NCBI GenBank assembly: GCA_001303585.1
Contig: LJTT01000034.1
Span: 18,977-82,976, forward strand
Direction: 5' to 3'
DNA length: 64,000 nucleotides
Origin: Betaproteobacteria bacterium SG8_41
GTDB lineage: Bacteria; Pseudomonadota; Gammaproteobacteria; Burkholderiales; SG8-41
Positions 7,118 through 16,427 of this stretch are shown here, one piece after another. Both the position numbers and the translations under genes were made by a program. The notes beneath the pieces were generated by a model, which was given only the letters and a program-made list of their open reading frames with translations, was not told where the DNA came from and made no database searches. The stretch's first letter is position 1, and the number at the start of each line of letters is the position of its first letter.

Positions 7118-8230
7118 ATGTACAACATTGCGGTGCTTGCCGGCGACGGGATCGGCGTCGAGGTCATGGCAGCGGCGAAGGAGGCGCTGAACGCCGCATG
7201 CCGGCGCGCAGGCGGCCCGCGCCTCGCGTTCAGCGATTATCCGGCGGGCGCGTTGGCTTACCAGCAGACCGGAACCGCGCTGCCGGACGAAACAATCCGT
7301 GCGTGCGAGCAGGCAGACGCGATCCTGCTCGGCGCGATGGGGCTGCCCCACATCCGCTACAGGGATGGAACCGAGATCTCCCCGCAGCTCGACCTGCGCG
7401 AACATCTCGAGCTCTATGCGGGGGTGCGCCCGATCCAGCCGCTCAAAGGGCTGGCCTCCCGGCTTGCCGATCCGCGCGCGGCGAACATCGATTTCGTGCT
7501 GGTGCGCGAGCAGACCGAGGGGCTGTTCTTCGAGCGCAGGAAAACGCAAATCGAGGACGACGCTGAAGCGCGTGACGCCATGGTGATCACCCGCAAGGGC
7601 AGCGAACGCGTTTTCGACTTTGCGTTCCGTCTGGCGCAACGAAGGAAGGCGCGCGGCCGGCGGGGACGGGTGACCTGTGTGGACAAGGCCAACGTTCTCG
7701 GCTCGATGGCGTTTTTCCGGCGCATATTCGAGGAGCGCGCGAGGCATTTCGAGGACATCACGGCCGACAGCGCGTACGTGGACGCGATGGCGCTCAATCT
7801 CGTCATGAAGCCCTGGGACTACGACGTGCTGGTGACGGAGAACCTGTTCGGCGACATTCTCTCGGACCTGAGCGCGGGGCTCGTCGGCGGCATGGGGATG
7901 GCGCCGTCGGGCGATATCGGGGACAAGCACGCGCTGTTCCAGCCGGCGCATGGCTCGGCGCCGGATATCGCCGGCACCGGGCGCGCCAATCCGACCGCGA
8001 TGTTGTTGTCGGCGGCGATGATGCTGGAATGGCTCGGCGACCGTCACGGCGACGCGGCGGCGCGCAGCGCAGCCGCGTTGCTGCATGGTGCTATCGGGCG
8101 GGCCTTTGCCGAAGGACGGGCGCTGCCCTACGAATTCGGCGGCACCAGCAGCACGGCGGACATTACCCGTGCTGTGATCGCGTCACTTGCAACTGATGAC
8201 GCGACGGCTGCGGGCGCTCGAAAAGGGTGA
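7118..8230 (+). CDS. Isocitrate/isopropylmalate dehydrogenase family protein
   Basis: 370 residues of the NAD(P)+-dependent beta-decarboxylating dehydrogenase fold. It begins with the phosphate-loop strand IAVLAGDGIGVEVM. The substrate-binding arginines lie in LRKxL-like LDLREHLELYAGVRPIQ and LVREQTEGLFF. The metal-binding signature is DVLVTENLFGDILSDLSAGLVGGMGMAPSGDIGD, followed by the nucleotide motif HGSAPDIAGTGRANPTAM. It resembles 3-isopropylmalate and tartrate dehydrogenases. No leuC/leuD neighbours are present, so LeuB is not assured. GGGGAG precedes the ATG. The TGA stop and last codons lie in the first unit of a GTGATGA repeat. It sits behind the CMD selenoprotein pair and may share its transcript. 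Confidence 0.85.
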   Translation: MYNIAVLAGDGIGVEVMAAAKEALNAACRRAGGPRLAFSDYPAGALAYQQTGTALPDETIRACEQADAILLGAMGLPHIRYRDGTEISPQLDLREHLELYAGVRPIQPLKGLASRLADPRAANIDFVLVREQTEGLFFERRKTQIEDDAEARDAMVITRKGSERVFDFAFRLAQRRKARGRRGRVTCVDKANVLGSMAFFRRIFEERARHFEDITADSAYVDAMALNLVMKPWDYDVLVTENLFGDILSDLSAGLVGGMGMAPSGDIGDKHALFQPAHGSAPDIAGTGRANPTAMLLSAAMMLEWLGDRHGDAAARSAAALLHGAIGRAFAEGRALPYEFGGTSSTADITRAVIASLATDDATAAGARKG

Positions 8231-8362
8231 TGAGTAATGGTGATGAGGTGATGGTGATGAATGATGGTGATGGAAAAGCATCTTAGGAAAGCCCCGGCAC
8301 GCATTGCCGGCACCTATCACTATTTTTCATCACCCGTTCTCATCACCCGTTCTCATCACCAG
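8225..8362. repeat. Paired GTGATGA / TCATCAC repeat arms
   Basis: Left arm GGTGATGAGTAATGGTGATGAGGTGATGGTGATGA... (8226-8274); right arm CATCACCCGTTCTCATCACCCGTTCTCATCACCA (8328-8361), partly complementary, separated by about 50 nt. It includes the stop codon of the preceding gene. The same family recurs at 15.4, 38.0, 39.2, 49.2 and 62.7 kb. Confidence 0.85.
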
Positions 8363-8370
8363 CAAGTCTT

Positions 8371-8964
8371 TCAGCTGATGATCTGCCAGGTGCCGTCCCC
8401 GGTCTGGCAGGCCTGGCCTTTTCCGGTCTCGCTGCGGCCGCCGTGCGTCGTCCTCAGATTGAATTCGCGACACGGGTGTCCGCTGCGCGCAAACCCTCTG
8501 ATCGGTGTGAGGAGATAGGTCGTGCCGGTGTCCGGGTTGGACCACCGGACGCGCCGGTTGTCGCCGGCCAGCTCGAGCGCGTGGCCCATGCAGGCGCGGT
8601 CCGCATTGTCGAGATCACGACCGATCTGGGCGCCGATCACCGCGCCCGCAACCGTGCCGATCACGATCGCGACGTCGCGGCCGCTGCCCTTCCCGATCTG
8701 CGAGCCAACGGCACCGCCCACGACGCCGCCTACCGCGGCACCCACGGCCTCGCGATTGCATTGACCTTGCACGACGCCATAATCCTTGTCCCACCGCCTG
8801 CCGCTGTAACCGGTGTAATACGGGTCGTTTTTCTTGCGCCAGCCGTGCGCGGGCGCCCAGGGCGGCGGATCGCCGTAGACGTTAACGGGCAGCACCACAG
8901 CCAGCGCAGCCGCAGCCAATGTAGCGGCCGCCACAAAACCCTTAACCGATATCGGGGCGCTCAT
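8371..8964 (-). CDS. Glycine-zipper 2TM surface-antigen-like protein
   Basis: 197 residues with an N-terminal signal segment (VKGFVAAATLAAAALAVVLPVNVYG). A Gly-rich zipper follows, AVGAAVGGVVGGAVGSQIGKGSGRDVAIVIGTVAGAVIGAQIGRDL, and then a C-terminal domain with paired cysteines (GHPCREFNLRTTHGG and GQACQTGDGTWQII). The last part is the ending seen in outer-membrane surface antigens of the glycine-zipper/RT0821 type. It is probably an envelope lipoprotein-like or periplasmic protein; no lipobox Cys is visible. Monocistronic and convergent with the isopropylmalate-dehydrogenase-like gene. Function beyond envelope association is unknown. Confidence 0.8.
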   Translation of the reverse strand: MSAPISVKGFVAAATLAAAALAVVLPVNVYGDPPPWAPAHGWRKKNDPYYTGYSGRRWDKDYGVVQGQCNREAVGAAVGGVVGGAVGSQIGKGSGRDVAIVIGTVAGAVIGAQIGRDLDNADRACMGHALELAGDNRRVRWSNPDTGTTYLLTPIRGFARSGHPCREFNLRTTHGGRSETGKGQACQTGDGTWQIIS

Positions 8965-9273
8965 GCGTAGCCTCCAAAATGAACTTCGCTAGTGAAATCA
9001 TAAGGCATTGAACCGCCTGTTTTTATCTGCGGGTCGGGAAGCTTTGACTACCCGTGACAAGCGGCACGTTTTCCGTGTTGCGTGAATGCCTCACGGGTTC
9101 ATCCGCCGTGGCATTTGTCTCGCTCCGCGGTATTCTTTATCGGCCGGAGGGAGGCGCGCCGGAGGACAATAACGGACCGGGAAGACGACCAAGAACCGGC
9201 CCCGGTGCAGGCCGCAGATGGAGCGTTTCGCGCGTCGTGGGAACGACCAGAAACGCGAGTGGGGGAGAAGTCG

Positions 9274-9867
9274 ATGAAGGCGAAATGCTCTCTGGGAATG
9301 ATTGCGCGGGACGATCCGGGTGCGCGCCGCGAAACCGGGATTTGGAGAACGGGACGATGCGCTTTGCTTGCCGTGGCCGTCCTGATGCTTGTCATTGTCC
9401 CCGGCGCCCCGCTCCATGCGCAAAGCCGGGCGGATCGTGCGAAGCCGGGGGAGTCCGATGCCCCGAAGGTAGATCCCGTCATGGAGCGCGCGTTCAAGAT
9501 GGCGCGCGCGAGTCTCGACGAGTTCCTCGAGCTCGCGCGGATCCCGCCGCCTCATCTTCGCGGTTTCGCGCTCAAGGTCGGCATCAGCGAGGGGCCGGAC
9601 ATCGTCGAGTACTTCTGGATCAATGACTTTATCCAGAGCGGCGAATTGTTCTCTGGGAAGATAAACAATCGCCCCCTGCTCGTAAAACGCGTGCGCTCCG
9701 GGCAGGTCTACGAGTTCCAGCGAGGGGACATCGTGGACTGGACTTACATCGACATGGAGACGCGCACGGTACACGGCAACTTCACCGCCTGCGCGCTGCT
9801 GGCCCGAAAGCCGGCCGATGTTGCCGCCGAGCTGCGCCGGAAATTCGGGCTGGACTGCAGCATCTGA
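9274..9867 (+). CDS. DUF2314 domain protein, exported
   Basis: 197 residues from ATG 9274, preceded by GGGGGAG; the ORF-track start at 9082 adds 64 residues without coding character. Residues about 25-50 form a membrane/signal segment (ALLAVAVLMLVIVPGAPLHAQ) with a likely cleavage after HAQ. The C-terminal half is a DUF2314 domain: FALKVGISEGPDIVEYFWINDF, FSGKINNRPLLVKRVRSGQVYEFQRGDIVDWTYID and GNFTACALL. DUF2314 proteins have no known biochemical role; many are YegJ-like periplasmic proteins. No operon partner. Confidence 0.8.
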   Translation: MKAKCSLGMIARDDPGARRETGIWRTGRCALLAVAVLMLVIVPGAPLHAQSRADRAKPGESDAPKVDPVMERAFKMARASLDEFLELARIPPPHLRGFALKVGISEGPDIVEYFWINDFIQSGELFSGKINNRPLLVKRVRSGQVYEFQRGDIVDWTYIDMETRTVHGNFTACALLARKPADVAAELRRKFGLDCSI

Positions 9868-9951
9868 GCGGCTGTCGCAGGAACGGGCGTTCGAACGCGC
9901 CGCGCGCTACGGCCGGAAACCCGTCGTCGTCGCCTGGTCCCCAATGCTCGT

Positions 9952-10134
9952 TTACCTGCCGCCGCGGCTGCGCACGCCGTATTTCGTGCGGTAGTGCTTC
10001 GAAAGCACCTTGCGCGTCTGCGCCGAAAGGCGCGGATTCGCCGCCGGCGCAGGAATCGTCGCTTCTCCGTGCTTCCGGGGTGTCGGTTTATTTCCCGCCT
10101 TGGGTGAGCGTGAGCGCATTGGCGGCGAATCCAC
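9952..10134 (-). CDS. Small basic hypothetical protein (tentative)
   Basis: A 60-residue ORF with GTG start, or 55 residues from the internal Met, reading ...PRLSAQTRKVLSKHYRTKYGVRSRGGR. It is rich in Lys and Arg with a Pro/Thr-rich N-terminal half. It lies in a 360-nt gap with no other gene. Composition is plausible for a small basic protein, but no family is recognised and no strong ribosome binding site is seen. It may be chance coding. Confidence 0.3.
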   Translation of the reverse strand: MDSPPMRSRSPKAGNKPTPRKHGEATIPAPAANPRLSAQTRKVLSKHYRTKYGVRSRGGR

Positions 10135-10170
10135 TGTTCAACATTCAAGGTTCAAAGTCGTATTGCAAAA

Positions 10171-10219
10171 CATTGAACCCGGAACATTGAACCCCGAACA
10201 CTGAACCGGGAACGCGGAA
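10171..10219. repeat. Heptamer array, seven degenerate units (CATTGAA/CCCGGAA type)
   Basis: CATTGAA CCCGGAA CATTGAA CCCCGAA CACTGAA CCGGGAA CGCGGAA: seven units in exact 7-nt phase, just downstream of the nrdJ stop. Confidence 0.85.
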
Positions 10220-10230
10220 CGGCAGCGGTG

Positions 10231-13083
10231 TCAGCCGCAGGCCCCGATCGCCCCGCACGCCGTGCAGAACTCGCACCCGTCCTTGTGAATGACCGCCGCG
10301 TTGCCGCACTCCTTGCAGCGCTTGCCGTAGAGCACGCGGAAGGTGGGCTGGGCGCGCGCCTCACCGCGATCGTCCTCGGGGATCTCCAGCACGCCCATCT
10401 CGTTCACCGGGTAGCCGCGCTCGTCGAGCACGCCAAGCATCGCATAGCGATGGATGATGAGCCTTGCGACATAGGCGACGGTGCTCGGGAAGTTTTGCTG
10501 CTTCTGCTCTCCCGGGATGCGCGCCATGAAGTCGCCGAGCGGCTCGGAGTAGTTGAGGAGCTTCCTCAGCTTCATGCCGATCCACGCCGGGTCGATCACG
10601 CGCATATCGAGCGATAGCAGCTTGCACACGCCGTCGAGCGCGCGCGGATATTCGCCCGCCATCCACACGGAATAGGGCCGGCGCTGATCGCCCTTCAGCA
10701 TCAGCTCCTTCACGATGAGCACGAAGTCGTCACCCGCGCCGGGGTTGTGCACGTCCACCGTCCACGACATCGTGCCGTCGGTGCCGGTCTTGGGTTCTTT
10801 GCGCGCAAAAAGCGCATCGAGCACCGGTGATTTGCCGTCCTGCTTGGCAAGCGCGCCCAGCTGATCGACGCGGTAGCGCACGATGCGCGCGAATGCGGCC
10901 ACCATGCTCGGCACCGGCCGGACCTCTCCGTCGGGCGGCATCGGACAATCGAACGCATCGTCGCCCGAGGTGCGCGCCAGCATGTCGAGCTTCATGCGCA
11001 GCCACGCCCTGTCCTGCGCGCGCATGTCCATCGAAAGCGTCTTTGCCACCGCCCCCAGGCCGCGCGGCTGCTCGGCGCCGTTGACCCAGACTTCGAAGGG
11101 GTGCGGCTCGCCGTTGTCGACGTGGCCGACGAAGATCGCGAACTCGCCAAAGGGTGACTCCACCATGTAGGTCCACGACAGGTTGCCGCCCGGGAGCTTC
11201 GGCCGTCCCGGCCAGCGCAGGCTGGACAATGCCGGCTGGGGCGCGGCTTCCAGCCGGATACGCCGGTCTGCCGTCATGTCGAGGTCGCTCGGCTGCTCGG
11301 CTTCCGCCGAAGGCCCGAGCGACAGCACCGATCCCAGCACCGCGTTTGGCCGATAGGTGGTGATCCCCTTGAGTCCCGCTTTCCAGGCCTCGAAATACAG
11401 GTCCTTGAACTGGTCGTACGGGTAGTCTTCGGGGACGTTCACCGTCTTGCTGATGGCAGAATCCACGTACGGCGCAACGGCCGCGACCATGTGCATGTGG
11501 TCTAGCGCGGCGATATCCATCGCCGTGACGAACGCCTGGGGAAGCTGCTGCATGTCCCCCCCGAGGTGACGGTAGAGCCGCCAAGCGTGGTCCTCGACAT
11601 CGTAGGTCTTCATCGAGCCGTCGGGCATGCGCTTCTTGCGCTGGTAGGTCCAGGAGTACGGGGGCTCCACGCCGTTCGAGGCGTTGTCCGCGAAAGCGAG
11701 GGAGATCGTGCCCGTGGGGGCGATCGAGAGCAGGTGGCTGTTGCGGATGCCGTGCTTGCGGATCTCGGTCTTCAGCCGCTCGGGCAGCCGCGAGGCGAAA
11801 CGGGGAGCGGCAAGATACTGCTCCGCATCGAGGACCGGAAATGCCCCTTTCTCCCGCGCGAGCTCGATGGAAGCGGCATACGCTTCATCGCGCATCGCCT
11901 CGGCGATCTTCGCCGCCATCCGGCGCGCCTCATCAGTGTCGTAGCGCAGGCCGAGCATGACGAGCGCGTCGCCGAGACCGGTGAAGCCCAGGCCCACGCG
12001 GCGCTTGGCGCGCGCCTCCGCGTGCTGCTGCTCGAGCGGCCAGACCGTCGCTTCGAGCACGTTGTCCAGCATGCGCACCGATGGCCGCACGACCTTGGCG
12101 AACGCGCTGAAATCGAAGCGCGCCTTGGCGCCGAAGGCTTCGCGCACGAAGGGCGTCAGATTGATCGAGCCAAGGCAGCAGCAGCCGTAAGACGGAAGCG
12201 GTTGCTCTCCGCATGGGTTGGTCGACTCGATCGTCTCGCAGTAGGAAAGATTGTTATCGTTGTTCGCGCGGTCTACGAAGAACACCCCCGGCTCCGCGTG
12301 GTCGTAGGTGGACTCCATGATCTGCTGCCACAGCTCGCGCGCCTGGATCTTGCGGTAGACCCAGAGGCCGTCGGCGCGCTGGTAGGGGGTGCCCTCGGCA
12401 TCGGCGCCCGGCGGCGACTTGTGGACGAGCTCCCACTCGGAATCCTCGACGACTGCCCGCATGAAGGGGTCGGTGACCGCGACGCTGACGTTGAAGTTCT
12501 TGAGCTCGCCCTCGTCCTTCGCGTGGATGAAGTCCTCGATGTCGGGGTGGTCGCAGCGCAGAATACCCATCTGCGCGCCGCGCCGCGCGCCGGCCGACTC
12601 GACCGTCTCGCAGCTCTTGTCGAAGACGCGCATGTACGAGACCGGACCGCTCGCGGAGCTGTCGGTGCCGCGCACCTTCGCGCCGCGCGGTCGGATCGAG
12701 GAAAAGTCGTAGCCCACGCCGCCGCCGCGGCGCATGGTCTCCGCCGACTCCATGAGCGCGACATAGATCCCGGGCTTGCCGTCCACGGTTTCCGAGACCG
12801 AATCGCCCACCGGCTGCACGAAGCAGTTGATGAGGGTCGCCGCCAGCTGCGTGCCGGCGGCGGAATTGACGCGGCCGCCAGGGATGAAACCTCTCTCGAG
12901 CGCTTCGTAGAACACCGGTTCCCAATGCGCGGGATCCTTCTCGACGGCCGCGAGCGCGTGGGCTACCCGTCGGCGCACGTCCTCGACGTTGCGTTCCTCT
13001 GCCTTGGCGTATTTTTCGAGCAGCACGTCGAGGGTGACTTGCTGCGGAGGCAATGCAAATTGGGTGTCGTTGAGCTTCATCAT
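10231..13083 (-). CDS. nrdJ: Adenosylcobalamin-dependent (class II) ribonucleotide reductase
   Basis: 950 residues. It reduces ribonucleotides to deoxyribonucleotides with a B12-derived thiyl radical and works with or without oxygen. Visible blocks are the N-terminal [20 protein letters not shown] (first redox Cys, about residue 87), [20 protein letters not shown], the catalytic Asn-Cys-Glu loop [49 protein letters not shown], and a C-terminal zinc-ribbon/redox tail [29 protein letters not shown] central block with duplicated character ([22 protein letters not shown] versus [23 protein letters not shown]) is typical of the long NrdJ/NrdZ form. Start is MMK at 13083 (or 13080). An FNR-like box about 100 nt upstream fits low-oxygen use. 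No nrdAB or nrdDG is in the window. Confidence 0.95.
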   Translation of the reverse strand: MMKLNDTQFALPPQQVTLDVLLEKYAKAEERNVEDVRRRVAHALAAVEKDPAHWEPVFYEALERGFIPGGRVNSAAGTQLAATLINCFVQPVGDSVSETVDGKPGIYVALMESAETMRRGGGVGYDFSSIRPRGAKVRGTDSSASGPVSYMRVFDKSCETVESAGARRGAQMGILRCDHPDIEDFIHAKDEGELKNFNVSVAVTDPFMRAVVEDSEWELVHKSPPGADAEGTPYQRADGLWVYRKIQARELWQQIMESTYDHAEPGVFFVDRANNDNNLSYCETIESTNPCGEQPLPSYGCCCLGSINLTPFVREAFGAKARFDFSAFAKVVRPSVRMLDNVLEATVWPLEQQHAEARAKRRVGLGFTGLGDALVMLGLRYDTDEARRMAAKIAEAMRDEAYAASIELAREKGAFPVLDAEQYLAAPRFASRLPERLKTEIRKHGIRNSHLLSIAPTGTISLAFADNASNGVEPPYSWTYQRKKRMPDGSMKTYDVEDHAWRLYRHLGGDMQQLPQAFVTAMDIAALDHMHMVAAVAPYVDSAISKTVNVPEDYPYDQFKDLYFEAWKAGLKGITTYRPNAVLGSVLSLGPSAEAEQPSDLDMTADRRIRLEAAPQPALSSLRWPGRPKLPGGNLSWTYMVESPFGEFAIFVGHVDNGEPHPFEVWVNGAEQPRGLGAVAKTLSMDMRAQDRAWLRMKLDMLARTSGDDAFDCPMPPDGEVRPVPSMVAAFARIVRYRVDQLGALAKQDGKSPVLDALFARKEPKTGTDGTMSWTVDVHNPGAGDDFVLIVKELMLKGDQRRPYSVWMAGEYPRALDGVCKLLSLDMRVIDPAWIGMKLRKLLNYSEPLGDFMARIPGEQKQQNFPSTVAYVARLIIHRYAMLGVLDERGYPVNEMGVLEIPEDDRGEARAQPTFRVLYGKRCKECGNAAVIHKDGCEFCTACGAIGACG

Positions 13084-13182
13084 CTCCCGCCGATTAAGTT
13101 CGTGTGTAGCCGGGCTCCCGTGCGCACAAAATAGCCCACCCTCCCGACCGGAAGCAGTTTCTCAGGTTTTTCCGGTAGAACT

Positions 13183-13196
13183 TTGACCAAAATCAA
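13183..13196. promoter_or_regulatory. FNR/Anr-like box upstream of nrdJ
   Basis: TTGACCAAAATCAA, i.e. TTGAC-N4-ATCAA, one mismatch from the FNR consensus, 100-113 nt upstream of the nrdJ start and the only such palindrome in that spacer. Functional status is inferred. Confidence 0.45.
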
Positions 13197-13305
13197 GAAA
13201 CAGATTCAACGAAGGCGGTGCCGTCAGGCAAGAGTACCATGCGCCGCCCCTTCGATGCGAGCGTCATTTGCTCGCCCCCGAAAACGGGGAGAAGCAGAAG
13301 CGAAC

Positions 13306-13326
13306 GGGGGCCGGGAGCCGGCCCCC
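13306..13326 (-). terminator. Hairpin downstream of rhlE
   Basis: GGGGGCCGG-GAG-CCGGCCCCC, nine perfect GC pairs with a three-base loop, six bases past the rhlE stop on the minus strand. The following bases are only moderately T-rich, so termination strength is unclear. Confidence 0.5.
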
Positions 13327-13332
13327 AGCGGG

Positions 13333-14865
<1,533 letters not shown>

Positions 14866-14868
<3 letters not shown>

Positions 14869-14880
14869 GATGATCTCCTG
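14866..14880 (-). promoter_or_regulatory. Ribosome binding site that fixes the rare ATT start of rhlE
   Basis: Minus strand reads CAGGAG ATCATC ATT AGT. A strong Shine-Dalgarno sits at standard distance from ATT, with no canonical start codon available in frame. CTG further upstream is an alternative but lacks a ribosome binding site at the right spacing. Confidence 0.6.
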
Positions 14881-15467
14881 AGTATCGACCTGGGAAGGCG
14901 CAAGCCCTCCAAACCGGTTCAGGCAGATGCAATTTCAGGCTGGGTGATTCGACAGTCCAGGATGGACCGTGAAACGACTGAGACGCTAACCGGGTGACGC
15001 GAAACAGAAACCTAGGCGCGAACTATACACGAGTCCAGCCGCCGCGTCCGATTTATCTTCAGGGGCGCCGGCTGGGTCTGTTATCGGTGAGCGGCAAGCG
15101 GCCCGTAAATCGTAAATCGTGAATGGGAAACCCAATTATTTAGCCGCAGATAAACGCAGATCTGCAAGACCGTAAAGCCTGGTGATTTCACCGCCGATGA
15201 ACGCCGATTCAACAGCATTTACTTCTGCCTTCTGACTTTGGGAACCGCTGCAGATAATCGCCGATCGCAATCCTGAAACCAGTGACCATTGAACAGCCAG
15301 AAACCTGGTGATGGCAACGGAGGACGGAGATCCCGGCGGTACGTGCTAATTTGTACATAGCCATTTCTCATCACTGTTATTCGTCACCATCTCTCATCAC
15401 CATCTTGTTCCTCTGCATTCTCGGCGACTTGGCGGTTCCATGACGACCCGATTCTCTCAGCGAAGCG
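14881..15467. other. Intergenic region, rhlE leader and repeat debris
   Basis: This 587-nt spacer lies between rhlE and pirin (both minus). It holds GTAAATC GTAAATC GTGAATG units near 15104-15124. One terminal end of the GCCGCAGATAAACGCAGAT element (15140-15163) is present, with degenerate related sequence to about 15270. A half set of TCATCAC arms (CTCATCACTGTTATTCGTCACCATCTCTCATCACCAT) lies at 15367-15405. No gene is supported. Confidence 0.65.
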
Positions 15468-16346
15468 TCAGTTCCTCGTGTCTTCGGGAAGGGGCATGAA
15501 CTCCGTTTCGTCCGGCACCGCCGGGAAGCGCTGCTCGCGCCAGCGCTGCTTGGCTTCCTCCATCAATTCGCGCGAGCTGGCGACGAAGTTCCACCAGATG
15601 TGGCGGTTTCCATCCATGCGGGCGCCGCCGAAGAGCATGAGACGCGCAGGCGAAGCGGCCCTGATCTCGACCGTGCCGCCAGCAGGGAGCGTCGCGACGT
15701 GAAACGGGGCGATGACCGTGCCGTCGATGGTGATGTCGCCCGAGACAACGTAGATGCCGCGCTCTTCGTGCTCCGCCGGCAGGCCTAGCTTGCTGCCTGC
15801 GGCCAGGTCGGCCGCGACATACAGCGTATCGGAGAATACCGGCGTCGGCGCCCGCTCCCCGAAGGCGGTCCCGGCGATCACGCGCATTTCCAGCCCCTTT
15901 TCGGACAGGGTCGGAAGCGTCTTTTTCGGAAGATGGGTGAAAGAGGGCTGGGTCTGCTCGTCTTTGAGCGGCAACGCGACCCACGTCTGGATACCGTGCA
16001 GCGGCGACCCCGCAGCGCGGTTTTCCTGTGGGGAGCGCTCGGAGTGGACGATGCCGCTGCCGGCGGTCATCCAGTTGACGTCGCCCGGGTCGATGCGCTG
16101 CACGGTGCCCAGGCTGTCACGATGCAGGATGGATCCCTCGAAGAGATAGGTCACGGTGGCAAGCCCGATGTGCGGGTGGGGTCGCACATCGATGCCCCGT
16201 CCCGGCGGAAAGCGCGACGGTCCCATGTGGTCGAAGAAGATGAACGATCCGATCATCTTTTGCGCAGGAGCGGGCAGCAGACGCCGAACCTCGAATCCGC
16301 CAAGGTCCTTGGTGTGTGGCTGGAGGATGGCTGGAGCAGCGGGCAT
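15468..16346 (-). CDS. Pirin family protein
   Basis: 292 residues of the bicupin pirin fold. The N-terminal cupin carries the metal-binding His set in FFDHMGPSRFPPGRGIDVRPHPHIGLATVTYLFEG and then SERSPQENRAAGSPLHGIQTWVALP. The C-terminal cupin includes LYVAADLAAGSKLGLPAEHEERGIYVVSGDITIDG. Bacterial pirins are Fe-binding cytoplasmic proteins, some with quercetinase activity or redox-linked regulatory roles; which applies here is unknown. ATG 16346 is preferred over TTG 16355 because GGGA lies at proper spacing only for the ATG. The upstream region carries heptamer repeats and then the uvrA stop. Confidence 0.9.
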   Translation of the reverse strand: MPAAPAILQPHTKDLGGFEVRRLLPAPAQKMIGSFIFFDHMGPSRFPPGRGIDVRPHPHIGLATVTYLFEGSILHRDSLGTVQRIDPGDVNWMTAGSGIVHSERSPQENRAAGSPLHGIQTWVALPLKDEQTQPSFTHLPKKTLPTLSEKGLEMRVIAGTAFGERAPTPVFSDTLYVAADLAAGSKLGLPAEHEERGIYVVSGDITIDGTVIAPFHVATLPAGGTVEIRAASPARLMLFGGARMDGNRHIWWNFVASSRELMEEAKQRWREQRFPAVPDETEFMPLPEDTRN

Positions 16347-16366
16347 TTTCTTCAATCCCTTTGTCG

Positions 16367-16410
16367 TAAGTCGTGTAAGTCGTGTAAGTCGTAAGTCGTA
16401 AATCGTGAAT
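16367..16410. repeat. GTCGTAA/GTCGTGTAA repeat tract
   Basis: GTCGTAA GTCGTGTAA GTCGTGTAA GTCGTAA GTCGTAA ATCGTGA ATCG: a mix of 7- and 9-nt units between uvrA and pirin, related in style to the heptamer arrays. Confidence 0.75.
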
Positions 16411-16427
16411 CGTCAGGTCTCGATTGG

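Noticed and set aside
7064-8086. Long antisense ORFs, e.g. 7064-8086 (-), 11566-13134 (+), 19554-21338 (+), 55239-56522 (-)
   Set aside because: They lie opposite well-recognised genes, have Arg/Ala/Gly-rich shadow composition and no family resemblance; expected in high-GC DNA.
13084-13217. Cobalamin riboswitch upstream of nrdJ
   Set aside because: I looked for a B12-box and associated stems in this spacer and saw none; only an FNR-like site is apparent.
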